A DNA stretch of 64,000 bases from contig DFAM01000011.1 in NCBI GenBank assembly GCA_002365595.1, forward strand, positions 27,827 through 91,826, written 5' to 3'. The DNA is from Acinetobacter sp. UBA3106 (lineage in GTDB: Bacteria; Pseudomonadota; Gammaproteobacteria; Pseudomonadales; Moraxellaceae). The translations under genes were made by a program, and so were the position numbers. Of this stretch, positions 17,799 through 27,085 are shown in pieces. Under the pieces are notes generated by a model that saw only the letters and a list, made by a program, of their open reading frames with translations, was not told the origin of the DNA and ran no database searches. Numbering within the stretch: position 1 is the first letter of the stretch; every line of letters starts with the position of its first letter.

Positions 17799-18232
17799 GA
17801 CTGGCTACCTTTCATTTGTTGCAGATGTTCCATAAGTTTATGCAGGGTATCGAGCGTGCTCTTTTGAGCAGCAAGCTCTAATGGCACTAAAAGCTGTTGT
17901 TCAAATTCATCCAGTTTTTTTGAGCATGTTTTAAAAAGCTGTTGACCATTGGAACTCAGGATCAATTTTTTTTGGCGTTTATCCTCAGTATCGACCTGCT
18001 CTAAAACGTCCAGTTGCATCAGTACATGAATTCTTTTTGCAATTGATGGTTTGGAAATATTCAGATATTCAGCAATGTCGATAGAGGTACAGCCTTGTTT
18101 AAGCTGAATGACATACAGTACCTGCCACAAGGAATAATTCAACTGATGTGGCAGTAAAAGAGTATTGATTTCATCACTCATTAAACGTGCACAGCGTAAT
18201 AATGAAGCACGAAATTTAAGTGGATCTGGCAT
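17795..18232 (-). CDS. MarR-family transcriptional regulator
   Basis: 145 residues with a winged helix (GCTSIDIAEYLNISKPSIAKRI recognition region, about residues 50-71, given in part) followed by a wing containing DTEDKRQKKLILSS. It is translationally coupled (ATGA) to the MFS gene, which it probably represses together with itself. No inverted-repeat operator was confirmed. Confidence 0.88.
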   Translation of the reverse strand: MPDPLKFRASLLRCARLMSDEINTLLLPHQLNYSLWQVLYVIQLKQGCTSIDIAEYLNISKPSIAKRIHVLMQLDVLEQVDTEDKRQKKLILSSNGQQLFKTCSKKLDEFEQQLLVPLELAAQKSTLDTLHKLMEHLQQMKGSQS

Positions 18233-18487
18233 AATGGTTAGCTAGGGTAACTAAATTAATTAAACTTTACGCCTCTTTGGTTGATTGTTCAAGTATTAAG
18301 CCCATAGATAAATCATAACGATTCATGAATGGCTGCATGGCAAGTCAGTAAAAAAATCAGGAAATAATAAATCAACATACTTTGCTTAATCTTTAGGCGT
18401 ATGCTGAAGCAGCACAAATTAAAAAAAGAGCGCGACTGTTAGCTGCGTGCTTAATCACCATATCAATGAATTAAAAAAGGTGATGTT

Positions 18488-19927
18488 ATGGATTTAGGAT
18501 TAACAGCTCTCGAATTGGCTCGAGTTCAATTCGCTTTCACCGTCTCTTTTCATATCATTTTTCCCGCCATTTCCATTGGTCTTGCAAGTTTTCTTGCTGT
18601 TTTAGAATGGCGCTGGCTCAGAACCCAAAATCCGGTCTATCAAGACCTGTTTAAGTTCTGGGTTAAAATATTTGCCATTGCCTTTGGTATGGGCGTGGTG
18701 TCCGGCGTGGTCATGAGTTACCAGTTCGGAACCAACTGGAGTGAATTCTCACGTATTTCAGGCAGTGTAACCGGACCGCTACTGGCCTATGAGGTGCTAA
18801 GCGCATTCTTTCTGGAAGCAGGCTTCCTAGGCATCATGCTGTTTGGCTGGGGACGGGTCGGTCCTCGGGCACATTTCTTTGCCACGGTTATGGTAGCCCT
18901 TGGAACATGTATTTCCATGTTCTGGATTCTCTCATCCAACAGCTGGATGCAGACCCCGCAAGGTTTCAGCATTGAAAATGGCATTATTGTTCCGCAAGAC
19001 TGGCTGGCTATTATATTTAATCCCTCTTTCCCATATCGCTTGGCGCATATGGCGATGGCTGCATTCTTGGTCTCAGCCTTGCTGGTTGCCAGCACAGCAG
19101 CATGGCATTTGCTTAAAGGTCGCAGGGATGAAATGGTAAAAACCTCTTTTTCCATGGCCTTATGGATGCTGCTGGCGCTTACACCTTTGCAGGTGCTGAT
19201 TGGCGATTTGCATGGGATCAATACTTTGAAGCATCAGCCTGCAAAAATTGCCGCAATAGAAGGGCACTGGGAAAGCAATGATAATGAAGGCATGCCGCTG
19301 TATTTATTCGGGATTCCCGATATGCAGGCAGAAGAAACCAAATATGCGATTGGCATTCCAAATGTGGGAAGCCTGATTTTAACCCATTCCATGCAGGGTA
19401 AAGTTCAGGGCCTGAAAGATTTTGCACCTGAGGACCGGCCAAATTCTACCATCGTATTCTGGAGCTTCCGGATTATGGTCGGGCTAGGCATGCTGATGCT
19501 GTTATTGGCCCTTACCGGTTTGTGGCTGAGACGAAGCGGTCGCTTTTATGAAAGTCCATGGTTTCATCGCTTTGCACTGATTATGGGACCCTCCGGCTTT
19601 ATAGCCTTGCTTGCGGGCTGGATTACCACCGAAGTGGGGCGTCAGCCTTGGGTGGTTTATGGCGTGATGCGAACCAAAGATGCATTATCCCCAGTATCGG
19701 CAGAACAGGTCGGATTAACCCTGATTATCTTTGTCGTAGTGTATTGCGTGGTCTTTGGAATCGGCATTTATTACATGCTCCGAATCATGCATAAAGGTCC
19801 GGAATTTGTTCATTCAGTGCCGCATAGTGAAGAAAAAGTCATCCAGGCTTCACATCGTCCATTGGGCAGTACCGATGAAGAGCTGGATGGGCCACCGCTC
19901 GACAATCACCAGGAGAATGACAAATGA
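18488..19927 (+). CDS. cydA: Cytochrome bd ubiquinol oxidase subunit I (CioA-type)
   Basis: 479 residues, close to the short cyanide-insensitive (CioA) class. It oxidises quinol and reduces oxygen in the inner membrane. The heme-ligand His is at residue 22 (FTVSFHIIFP), with a second in YRLAHMAM. The GRQPW block (EVGRQPWVVYG) is present. The ATG start follows AAAGGTGATGTT. Its stop overlaps the subunit II start by four bases. Confidence 0.93.
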   Translation: MDLGLTALELARVQFAFTVSFHIIFPAISIGLASFLAVLEWRWLRTQNPVYQDLFKFWVKIFAIAFGMGVVSGVVMSYQFGTNWSEFSRISGSVTGPLLAYEVLSAFFLEAGFLGIMLFGWGRVGPRAHFFATVMVALGTCISMFWILSSNSWMQTPQGFSIENGIIVPQDWLAIIFNPSFPYRLAHMAMAAFLVSALLVASTAAWHLLKGRRDEMVKTSFSMALWMLLALTPLQVLIGDLHGINTLKHQPAKIAAIEGHWESNDNEGMPLYLFGIPDMQAEETKYAIGIPNVGSLILTHSMQGKVQGLKDFAPEDRPNSTIVFWSFRIMVGLGMLMLLLALTGLWLRRSGRFYESPWFHRFALIMGPSGFIALLAGWITTEVGRQPWVVYGVMRTKDALSPVSAEQVGLTLIIFVVVYCVVFGIGIYYMLRIMHKGPEFVHSVPHSEEKVIQASHRPLGSTDEELDGPPLDNHQENDK

Positions 19928-20928
19928 TTGATTTATCTTTTATCTGGATTGTAATTATTGCCGTTGGCGTGCTGATTTATGTGGTATTGGATGGTTTTGA
20001 CTTAGGCATTGGCATCTTGTTTCCTTTCTTTAAAACGCAAGAAGAACGTGATGTGATGATGAATACCGTTGCTCCAGTATGGGATGGCAATGAAACCTGG
20101 ATGGTATTGGGCGGGGCAGGCTTGTTTGCGGCATTTCCCTTAGTATATTCAACGGTACTTTCTGCGCTATACCTGCCCATTATTCTGATGGTGGTCGCGC
20201 TTATTTTCCGCGGAGTGGCTTTTGAATTCCGTTTTAAATCCAGACGTAATCGGCATCTTTGGGACATGGCCTTTATTGGTGGTTCGATTTTAACCGGATT
20301 TTTCCAGGGCATGATTTTAGGCGCATATATTCAAGGCATCAAAACCACCAATGGCGTATATACCGGAGGTGGTCTGGACTGGCTGACGCCGTTTTCAGTC
20401 TTTACCGGCATCAGTGTCGTGGTGCTGTATGCCACTCTGGGCTGCGGATGGCTGATCTTTAAAACCGAGACAGACTTGCAAAATCGAATGTTTCAGCTCA
20501 TGCCGAAGCTGATTATTGCCTTATTCATCATTTTCGGTGCTGTCAGTATTTATACGCCTTTGGCCCATCCTGCAATTGCGGAACGCTGGTTTAACCAACC
20601 CCAACTGACTTATTTTAGTCCTGTACCCATCCTTGTATTGGTATTTACTTATCTGGCTTTACGTGCCTGCAAGCAACGTAGAGAATTGAGACCTTTTATC
20701 TATACTTTGGCCTTGGTGTTTTTAGCGTATACAGGTTTCCTGATCAGTTTATGGCCTTATATCATTCCACGTTCAGTCACGATTTGGGATGCAGCGGCTC
20801 CACAAAGTAGTCAGTTATTTACCTTGATTGGAGCATTACTCCTAATTCCGATCATTATTATTTATACCGCTTTGTCTTACTGGGTGTTCCGCGACAAAGT
20901 ACGTGTGGGTGATCAGGGCTATCATTAA
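19924..20928 (+). CDS. cydB: Cytochrome bd ubiquinol oxidase subunit II (CioB-type)
   Basis: 334 residues with multiple membrane helices. Conserved blocks are YVVLDGFDLGIGILFPF near the start, PVWDGNETWMVLGGAGLFAAFP, and SLWPYIIPRSVTIWDAAAP near the C-terminus. It forms the oxidase with subunit I and is translationally coupled to it. A 37-codon third gene begins nine bases after its stop. Confidence 0.94.
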   Translation: MIDLSFIWIVIIAVGVLIYVVLDGFDLGIGILFPFFKTQEERDVMMNTVAPVWDGNETWMVLGGAGLFAAFPLVYSTVLSALYLPIILMVVALIFRGVAFEFRFKSRRNRHLWDMAFIGGSILTGFFQGMILGAYIQGIKTTNGVYTGGGLDWLTPFSVFTGISVVVLYATLGCGWLIFKTETDLQNRMFQLMPKLIIALFIIFGAVSIYTPLAHPAIAERWFNQPQLTYFSPVPILVLVFTYLALRACKQRRELRPFIYTLALVFLAYTGFLISLWPYIIPRSVTIWDAAAPQSSQLFTLIGALLLIPIIIIYTALSYWVFRDKVRVGDQGYH

Positions 20929-20937
20929 GGAGCAACT

Positions 20938-21051
20938 ATGAAACTTTCACAGACGCAGTGGTTTATTGTGTTGTGGCTAGGTGGATTTTTTGCTTTAGCA
21001 TTGATTGCTGGGGCATTCCGGCTGCTTGTTCAATTGGCTTACTATATTTAA
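20938..21051 (+). CDS. Small membrane peptide of the cytochrome bd operon (DUF2474-like)
   Basis: 37 residues, too short for routine gene calling. AAGGAGCAACT precedes ATG 20938, an excellent ribosome site just after the cydB stop. It has one membrane helix (FIVLWLGGFFALALIAGAF) starting after a short polar N-terminus. Size, composition and position match DUF2474 peptides that follow cioAB in other proteobacteria. It may be a third subunit or assembly factor, by analogy with CydX. Confidence 0.8.
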   Translation: MKLSQTQWFIVLWLGGFFALALIAGAFRLLVQLAYYI

Positions 21052-21070
21052 TTTTTCAAACTAGCCATTC

Positions 21071-21098
21071 AAGTAGCCTGTTTAAAACAGGCTACTTT
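21071..21098 (+). terminator. Hairpin terminator after the cytochrome bd operon
   Basis: A near-perfect palindrome: AAGTAGCCTG (21071-21080) with CAGGCTACTT (21088-21097). It is followed only by a short T-run. It lies directly downstream of the 37-codon gene. Confidence 0.65.
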
Positions 21099-21175
21099 GG
21101 TCATGACTAAGCAACAACACAATGGAATGAGATCAATATAACTATAGTTAGCGATGATTCTTTTGTGTGTATATT

Positions 21176-21727
21176 CTATTTATTTTGCTTGCGATAAACG
21201 CTCGGACGCACAGGGCGGGAACTTTTCCATAAACCTTTTTTCTGCTTTTTGGCTTTTTCTTGAAGTGACATCATATAGTGCAGATGAGTTTTATCTTTAA
21301 TGTATTCTTCATATACCCATGCAGCCCCACGCTTGACTATCTCTTCATTGATATTTTTACGATAACGATAGACTACACCGACACAGCGACCATACCGATC
21401 GATATCGGTAATTTTTACCCGAACCATTTTGCCTTTAACCATGCTTTGGACCAGTCGCTGGGATTCCTTGCCATAGCTTTGACTCGATTCCGGTGCATCC
21501 ACATAAGCAAAGCGTAACTTGGTTTCAGAACGTCTGATATTAAAACGGTAGCAGGTAAGGGTATCGCCATCGCTCACTGCGTTAACCCGGCACCAATATT
21601 TTTTACCTTTTTTAAAAGGACGAAATATATTCTTGATGTAAATGGTAATTTTATGCAGTAAATAATAGGAAGTACATAAGGCGAATAGCCCCAACACAAT
21701 TTGCCAGGTCGTAGAGAGATGAAACAA
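21176..21727 (-). CDS. Thermonuclease-family (SNase-like) protein, membrane-anchored
   Basis: 183 residues. An N-terminal membrane helix (IVLGLFALCTSYYLLH, residues about 10-25) is followed by an SNase-like OB domain with VSDGDTLTCYR, LRFAYVDAPES and ITDIDRYGRCVGVVY. A basic tail follows. It likely cleaves nucleic acid at the cell envelope. The start is TTG 21727, with GGA eight bases upstream. No ATG allows the anchor. Confidence 0.83.
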   Translation of the reverse strand: MFHLSTTWQIVLGLFALCTSYYLLHKITIYIKNIFRPFKKGKKYWCRVNAVSDGDTLTCYRFNIRRSETKLRFAYVDAPESSQSYGKESQRLVQSMVKGKMVRVKITDIDRYGRCVGVVYRYRKNINEEIVKRGAAWVYEEYIKDKTHLHYMMSLQEKAKKQKKGLWKSSRPVRPSVYRKQNK

Positions 21728-21854
21728 AATTATAATCCAAATCCTAAAAATTAGCCGTATTTAGACACAGCCCGGAGATGGAACATTGTAGGTGAAAGCC
21801 GCAATTTGCATGGCTTAAAAGCTAGACAATCAGTGTTTCATTTTGTATTGATAA

Positions 21855-21949
21855 AAATAGCCTAAGCATTTTTAAACCTTTAGAAATTAATCTATTTCCA
21901 AATAAATAGCCTAAGCATAATAAACCTATCTTTTAAAATAGCCTAAGTA
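21855..21949. repeat. Three direct repeats of AAATAGCCTAAG(C/T)A
   Basis: Copies at 21855-21869, 21904-21918 and 21936-21949, the last overlapping the 3' end of the LysR gene. The first two are also followed by a shared TAAACCT. Spacings are 49 and 32 bases. They are not inverted and have no T-run. Function unknown. Confidence 0.75.
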
Positions 21950-22860
21950 AAAATTTTAGAAATTTCGCTGCGCAAAAATTGATGGCGCGAATTTTCTTTC
22001 AAGTCTTTATGCCAATACATCCCTAAATTAATAAAGGTCAAGTCTACAGGGACTGCAAAAATATTTAATGTTGGGGAAACTTGTAAATGGTTGAGCAAAT
22101 TTTTAGGAATGGTTAAAACGGATTGAGGGTTTTGCAGCAAAATCTGTAAAGCCGTTGAATAATGTTGGCAACGTAAAAAAATCTGTCGTGATCGTTGTTT
22201 GCGGTTTAAATAAATATCTTCAACTAAAACTCCGGTTCGCCGTGATGAAACACCAATATGCGGGGCAGTTAAATAAAGCTGTTCAGTCATTTCAGGTTGC
22301 TGGGTACACACGACAAATTGATCTTGTACCAGTTTCTGAAATTGAATTTTTTCGCCAAAATTCTGTTCCAGATCAATAACAAAGTCGAGTTGTTGGGTCG
22401 CAAGGTCAGTCACTATCGTTTTACGGTCTAATTTACTGCTGAAAAATTGAATCTCCAGATTCAAGCCCTGAAAGTGCTGCACCAGTTTGGGGAAAATCAA
22501 TGGTTCAATTTCATCATGTACCGCAATTTTTAAAGTCTGCAGCATGCTGGGTTCAAAACGCTGTTTTTGCATTGAAATATTTTGGATGGTAAACAGCGCA
22601 CTTTTAATTGCAGGATAAATCTGCTCGGAAAATGGGGTAGGCAGCATTTTACTGCCGGCACGTATAAATAAATCATCCTGCAAATGCTGTCTTAAACGCT
22701 GTAAGGCATGACTGGCGGCCGATTGACTAATACACAAAATCTGCGCGGCCTTGGAAATGCTTTTTTGTTCATACACTGCAATAAATAAAGGATACAAGTT
22801 AATGTCTATACGGTGAAAATTCCCCAGATCGATCACTGCTTTATTATGAATGGTGTTCAT
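21943..22860 (-). CDS. LysR-family transcriptional regulator
   Basis: 305 residues. A helix-turn-helix at about residues 30-60 (SISKAAQILCISQSAASHAL) and a substrate-binding domain. The N-terminal stretch DINLYPLFIAVYEQKS resembles the NodD/PcaQ-like subgroup. It is divergent from the acyl-CoA dehydrogenase cluster, about 90 bp away, and is its most likely regulator, responding to a pathway intermediate. No operator was verified. Confidence 0.87.
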   Translation of the reverse strand: MNTIHNKAVIDLGNFHRIDINLYPLFIAVYEQKSISKAAQILCISQSAASHALQRLRQHLQDDLFIRAGSKMLPTPFSEQIYPAIKSALFTIQNISMQKQRFEPSMLQTLKIAVHDEIEPLIFPKLVQHFQGLNLEIQFFSSKLDRKTIVTDLATQQLDFVIDLEQNFGEKIQFQKLVQDQFVVCTQQPEMTEQLYLTAPHIGVSSRRTGVLVEDIYLNRKQRSRQIFLRCQHYSTALQILLQNPQSVLTIPKNLLNHLQVSPTLNIFAVPVDLTFINLGMYWHKDLKENSRHQFLRSEISKIFT

Positions 22861-22953
22861 AGTTTAATATTTAATTAAATCATTTTATTCATAATAGTTT
22901 TCGAGTTATGTTGTTGTAAAGAGCAGATCATATATATTTTGAGGGAAGTGGCC

Positions 22954-24192
22954 ATGTTTGAATTGTCAGCACGCGCACAGGATTTTATTGAACGGACAAA
23001 AGTCTTTATAAAAAACGAAATTGAACCGGTCGAAACCGAGTTTTGGAATGACGTCCATGAGTTAAATCAAGGTGGTGATTGGACAACATGGCAATGGCCC
23101 CCTCAACTTGAAATATTAAAAAATAAGGCCAAGGCAGCAGGGCTTTGGAATATGTTTTTGCCCTGTCCGGAATTGGGTCAAGGGCTTTCGGTTCAGGAAT
23201 ATGCCCATATTGCCGAACTTTCCGGTCGCAGTTTAATTGCACCCATCGTATTTAACTGTAATGCGCCTGACAGCGGCAACATGGAAGTTCTATGGCGCTA
23301 TGGTTCTGAACCACAAAAACAGCAATGGTTAACGCCCTTATTAGAAGGCAAAATTCGCTCAGTGTTTTGTATGACTGAACCTGCTGTAGCCTCCTCCGAT
23401 GCCACCAATATGCAGGCGACAGCTGTAGTCGAAGGTGATGAAATTGTCCTGAATGGCCGTAAATGGTGGTCGTCAGGTTTGGGCGATCCCAATGCAAAAA
23501 TCATCATCTTTATGGCGCATACGCCTGACGCAAGCAAAGACCGTCATCATCAACATTCTATGGTTCTGGTTCCTATTGATACGGCAGGAGTAAAAATTGA
23601 ACGTATGTTGCCGGTTTTTGGCGATTATGATGCTCCGCATGGTCACGGCGAAATCAGCTTTAACAATGTACGCGTACCGGTAGCCAATTTTATTGGCGGA
23701 GCAGGTCAGGGTTTTGAAATTGCGCAAGGTCGTTTAGGGCCGGGCCGTATTCACCATTGCATGCGCTGTATCGGTGCAGCGGAAAAATCACTTGAGCTGA
23801 TGATTGACCGTGGCATGAGCCGTAGTGCTTTTGGCAAGGAAATCTTAAAACTGGGTGGCAATCTGGAACGTGTTGCAGAAGCACGGGTCGCCATTGACCA
23901 AGCACGTTTACTTACACTTTATGCTGCTTACAAGATGGATACTTTGGGTAATATGGCAGCACTGACTGAAATTTCAGCAATTAAAGTGGTTGCGCCAAGT
24001 GTACTGGAAAAAGTGGTGGATATGGCCATGCAGATTCACGGCGGTGCTGGCGTTTCCCGTGATACGCCATTAACGGGTTTCTTCGCTCAGGCACGATCTT
24101 TACGTTTGGCTGATGGTCCGGATGAAGTTCATAAAGGCATGATTGCCAAACTTGAACTGGCTAAACGTGGTTACGGTTCACGTCGTAAGTAA
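22954..24192 (+). CDS. Acyl-CoA dehydrogenase (ACAD10/11-like)
   Basis: 412 residues from ATG 22954, preceded by GAGGGAAG. An FAD-dependent dehydrogenase. FCMTEPAVASSDATNM and GRKWWSSGLGDPNAK lie in the middle beta domain, and IHGGAGVSRDTPLTGFFAQAR near the C-terminus. It resembles the dehydrogenase half of ACAD11-type proteins. It is followed by an APH-fold kinase, histidine phosphatase and SDR, the separate parts of a hydroxyacyl-CoA route. Substrate not determined. Confidence 0.9.
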   Translation: MFELSARAQDFIERTKVFIKNEIEPVETEFWNDVHELNQGGDWTTWQWPPQLEILKNKAKAAGLWNMFLPCPELGQGLSVQEYAHIAELSGRSLIAPIVFNCNAPDSGNMEVLWRYGSEPQKQQWLTPLLEGKIRSVFCMTEPAVASSDATNMQATAVVEGDEIVLNGRKWWSSGLGDPNAKIIIFMAHTPDASKDRHHQHSMVLVPIDTAGVKIERMLPVFGDYDAPHGHGEISFNNVRVPVANFIGGAGQGFEIAQGRLGPGRIHHCMRCIGAAEKSLELMIDRGMSRSAFGKEILKLGGNLERVAEARVAIDQARLLTLYAAYKMDTLGNMAALTEISAIKVVAPSVLEKVVDMAMQIHGGAGVSRDTPLTGFFAQARSLRLADGPDEVHKGMIAKLELAKRGYGSRRK

Positions 24193-24325
24193 TATCTAAA
24201 AAATATAGCGAGTAGATGAGACTTCTTACAACTTTGTTCAAATTTCCCTATGAATGGAAAATGAAAAAGGTGTAAATAAGGTGATGTAAGAAGTCTTTTG
24301 AAATTAAAGATTTAGGGAAATAAGA

Positions 24326-25447
24326 ATGTCAGTTATTGATGTGGGCGGAAATGTCCGTCAAGGCGAAGAGCTAGATGTCATTGCAGTTGAGCATTGGCTC
24401 AAAGCACAAGGCATTGATTTACAAGGTCAGGTCGAAGTCACGCAATATTCAGGCGGAGCGTCTAACTGGACTTATCGTTTGAAATACGACAATAAGGACT
24501 TGATTTTACGTCGCCCACCTAAAGGAACTAAAGCCAAATCTGCCCATGACATGGCACGTGAATACAACGTGCAAAAAAATCTGGCACCTTTCTATCCGGT
24601 CTTGCCGGAAATGCTGGCGCTGTGTCAGGACGAATCCGTAATTGGCTGTGACTTCTACGTGATGCAGCGCGTGGAAGGCATTATTCCACGTGCCAATTTA
24701 CCTAAAGAACTGAACTTTAATGAAGCTCAGGTTCGCGAATTATGTATTAATGTGATCGACAAACTGATCGAGCTGCATCAAGTTCCTTATGTCGGTACAG
24801 AACTGGAAAAACTGGGTAAAGGAGAGGGCTATTGCCGCCGTCAGGTGGAAGGCTGGGATGCACGCTATGAAAAAGCCAAAACCTTAAATGTGCCTTCATT
24901 CAAATATGTACGCCAGTGGCTAAAAGATAATATTCCTGCCGATTCAAAAATCTGTGTCATTCATAATGACTGGCGATTTGATAATGTGATTTTAGATCCA
25001 GAGCATCCGACTCAAGTCATTGGCGTACTGGACTGGGAAATGGCAACTTTAGGTGATCCATTAATGGATTTAGGTTCAGCTCTCGCGTATTGGGTTGAAG
25101 AAAGTGACAATCAGATTTTTAAAGCCACCCGTCGTCAGCCCACCAATTTAAAAGGCATGTTCACACGTCAGGAAGTGGTGGATTATTATTTGGAAAAAAC
25201 CGGCTTGCAACCCGAGAACTGGACCTTTTATGAAGTGTTCGGCATTTTCCGTTTGGCCGTAATTGCCCAGCAAATCTATTATCGTTATTACCACGAACAG
25301 ACCAATAATCCAGCCTTTAAGGATTTCTGGATTGTCATTCATGCCTTGCATATTCGTGCGCTTAAATTAATTGGCCTACAGAAACTTGAAGCCAATGAGC
25401 TGGCACAAAAATATATCGCGAAATTTAAGGAATTGATGCCAACATGA
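24326..25447 (+). CDS. APH-family phosphotransferase (ACAD11 kinase-like)
   Basis: 373 residues of the aminoglycoside-phosphotransferase fold. The catalytic loop HNDWRFDNVILD is near residue 215 and the metal-binding LDWEMATLGDP near residue 235. It matches the kinase domain fused to the dehydrogenase in ACAD10/11, and separate kinases such as LvaA that phosphorylate 4-hydroxyacyl-CoA. An antibiotic-resistance role is unlikely given the neighbours. Its stop overlaps the next gene by four bases. Confidence 0.87.
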   Translation: MSVIDVGGNVRQGEELDVIAVEHWLKAQGIDLQGQVEVTQYSGGASNWTYRLKYDNKDLILRRPPKGTKAKSAHDMAREYNVQKNLAPFYPVLPEMLALCQDESVIGCDFYVMQRVEGIIPRANLPKELNFNEAQVRELCINVIDKLIELHQVPYVGTELEKLGKGEGYCRRQVEGWDARYEKAKTLNVPSFKYVRQWLKDNIPADSKICVIHNDWRFDNVILDPEHPTQVIGVLDWEMATLGDPLMDLGSALAYWVEESDNQIFKATRRQPTNLKGMFTRQEVVDYYLEKTGLQPENWTFYEVFGIFRLAVIAQQIYYRYYHEQTNNPAFKDFWIVIHALHIRALKLIGLQKLEANELAQKYIAKFKELMPT

Positions 25448-26142
25448 CCACAATTTATCTGATTCGTCATGGACAAGCCTCTTTCGGGGCAGAAAGTTAT
25501 GACCAGCTTTCTCCCAACGGCGAATTACAGGCGAAATTATTAGGGCAATATTTCGACCAGATTTTAAAAGAAGCGCCTTATGTGGTGTCAGGCTCGATGC
25601 AACGTCATCAACAGACTGCCAGCCTGGCTTTGGAACAATGTTTTCCCGAAGCCGAAATTCAGACCGACAGTGCATGGAATGAGTTCAATCACCAGCAGGT
25701 TTTTGCCAAGTACGAGCCACGTTTTAATGAACCGCATTTGTTAAAACAGGATGTCGCCAAAGAAGATAATCCTCGTGCTTACCTGGCTAAAATTTTTGCA
25801 GGCGCGATCGAACGCTGGACCGGTGGTGACTATCACCATGAATATGATGAGTCCTGGCCACATTTTAAAAATCGGGTTGAATCCGCATTGCAAGATCTAT
25901 GTGATGAACTGGCCAAAAGCAAACCGCGTTATGCCGTAGTATTTACTTCAGGTGGCGTAATCTCTGTCGCAGCAGGGAAAATTTTAGGTTTGTGCCCCAA
26001 CAAAACTTTTGCCCTGAACTGGGCCATTGCCAATACCAGCATGACCACATTGCGTCTGGTGGGAAATGAACCTCAATTGCTGAGTTTGAACGAACATCAT
26101 TTTATTAAGGCCGAAGACTCCAAGTTACTGACCTGGATCTGA
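25444..26142 (+). CDS. Histidine phosphatase (phosphoglycerate mutase-like) family protein
   Basis: 232 residues. The RHG motif is in IYLIRHGQASFG at the N-terminus and the second catalytic region is FTSGGVISVAAG, where the usual His of the THGG-type motif is Ser/Gly-rich. Translationally coupled to the kinase. Its role in the cluster could be hydrolysis of a phosphorylated intermediate, but this is inference from position. Confidence 0.85.
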   Translation: MTTIYLIRHGQASFGAESYDQLSPNGELQAKLLGQYFDQILKEAPYVVSGSMQRHQQTASLALEQCFPEAEIQTDSAWNEFNHQQVFAKYEPRFNEPHLLKQDVAKEDNPRAYLAKIFAGAIERWTGGDYHHEYDESWPHFKNRVESALQDLCDELAKSKPRYAVVFTSGGVISVAAGKILGLCPNKTFALNWAIANTSMTTLRLVGNEPQLLSLNEHHFIKAEDSKLLTWI

Positions 26143-26171
26143 TGAAAGAAAAATAGGAAAAGGAATAAATC

Positions 26172-26915
26172 ATGGCGAAAACAATTTTAATTACCGGAGC
26201 AAGTTCCGGGATTGGTGCAGGTATGGCACGTGAATTTGCACAAAAGGGTTATAATCTTGCCATCTGTGCCCGTCGTCTGGAACGTCTGGAAACTTTAAAA
26301 CAAGAGTTGGAAAGCAAATATGGTGTAAAAGTCAGTGCCAAAACCTTAGATGTGACCCATTACGATCAGGTATTTGAAGTATTCCGCGCGTTTAAAGAAG
26401 AATTTGGCACCATCGACCGTATTATCGTGAATGCTGGTGTGGGAGAAGGTCGCCGGATTGGTAAAGGCAATTTTGAAATTAACAAGGCAACCGTGGAAAC
26501 CAACTTCATTTCAGCCTTGGCACAATGTGAAGCTGCGGTGGAAATTTTCCGTGCCCAAAACGCAGGTCATCTGGTGATGATTTCATCAATGAGTGCGATG
26601 CGTGGCATGCCTAAACATTTAACCGCGTATGGCGCCAGTAAAGCAGGGGTTGCTCATCTGGCTGAAGGCATCCGTGCCGAACTGATTGATACGCCGATTA
26701 AAGTCACTACCATTTTCCCGGGTTATATCCGTACAGAACTGAATGAAGGTGCAAAAAAATTGCCTTTTGAGGTGGATGAAAAAACCGGTTCTCATTTACT
26801 GGTCAAGGCCATTGAAAAAGCACCGGTTAAAGCTTATGTACCGCAGTGGCCTTGGTTGCCACTCGGTGTGGCAATGAAAATTCTGCCTTTGAAACTGGTC
26901 AACAAGTTGGGTTAA
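26172..26915 (+). CDS. Short-chain dehydrogenase/reductase
   Basis: 247 residues. The NAD(P)-binding TGASSGIGAG is at residues 7-16, NAG at about 90, the catalytic Ser in ISSMSAMRG and YGASKAG as the YxxxK site. Probably oxidises a hydroxyacyl intermediate in the dehydrogenase/kinase cluster. Last gene of the cluster, before a strong terminator. Confidence 0.9.
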   Translation: MAKTILITGASSGIGAGMAREFAQKGYNLAICARRLERLETLKQELESKYGVKVSAKTLDVTHYDQVFEVFRAFKEEFGTIDRIIVNAGVGEGRRIGKGNFEINKATVETNFISALAQCEAAVEIFRAQNAGHLVMISSMSAMRGMPKHLTAYGASKAGVAHLAEGIRAELIDTPIKVTTIFPGYIRTELNEGAKKLPFEVDEKTGSHLLVKAIEKAPVKAYVPQWPWLPLGVAMKILPLKLVNKLG

Positions 26916-26939
26916 GATTTTAGTTATTAATTAAAAACG

Positions 26940-26961
26940 GGCTCAGTAATGAGCCTTTTTT
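26940..26961 (+). terminator. Rho-independent terminator of the acyl-CoA dehydrogenase cluster
   Basis: GGCTCA (26940-26945) and TGAGCC (26950-26955) with a four-base loop and a run of six T. Confidence 0.88.
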
Positions 26962-27085
26962 AGATTTTTAATATGTTTTAATAGATTAAAATTATAAAAT
27001 AATATACTTAGGAGACATTCATTCATATTTAGCAGATCTGGAGAGAACGCTTAAAAGAACAATTTTGTGCTTAGAATTGATGCAA

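Noticed and set aside
24326..25447. Aminoglycoside resistance phosphotransferase
   Set aside because: The APH fold is present, but the neighbours and the ACAD11-like kinase motifs point to acyl-CoA metabolism.
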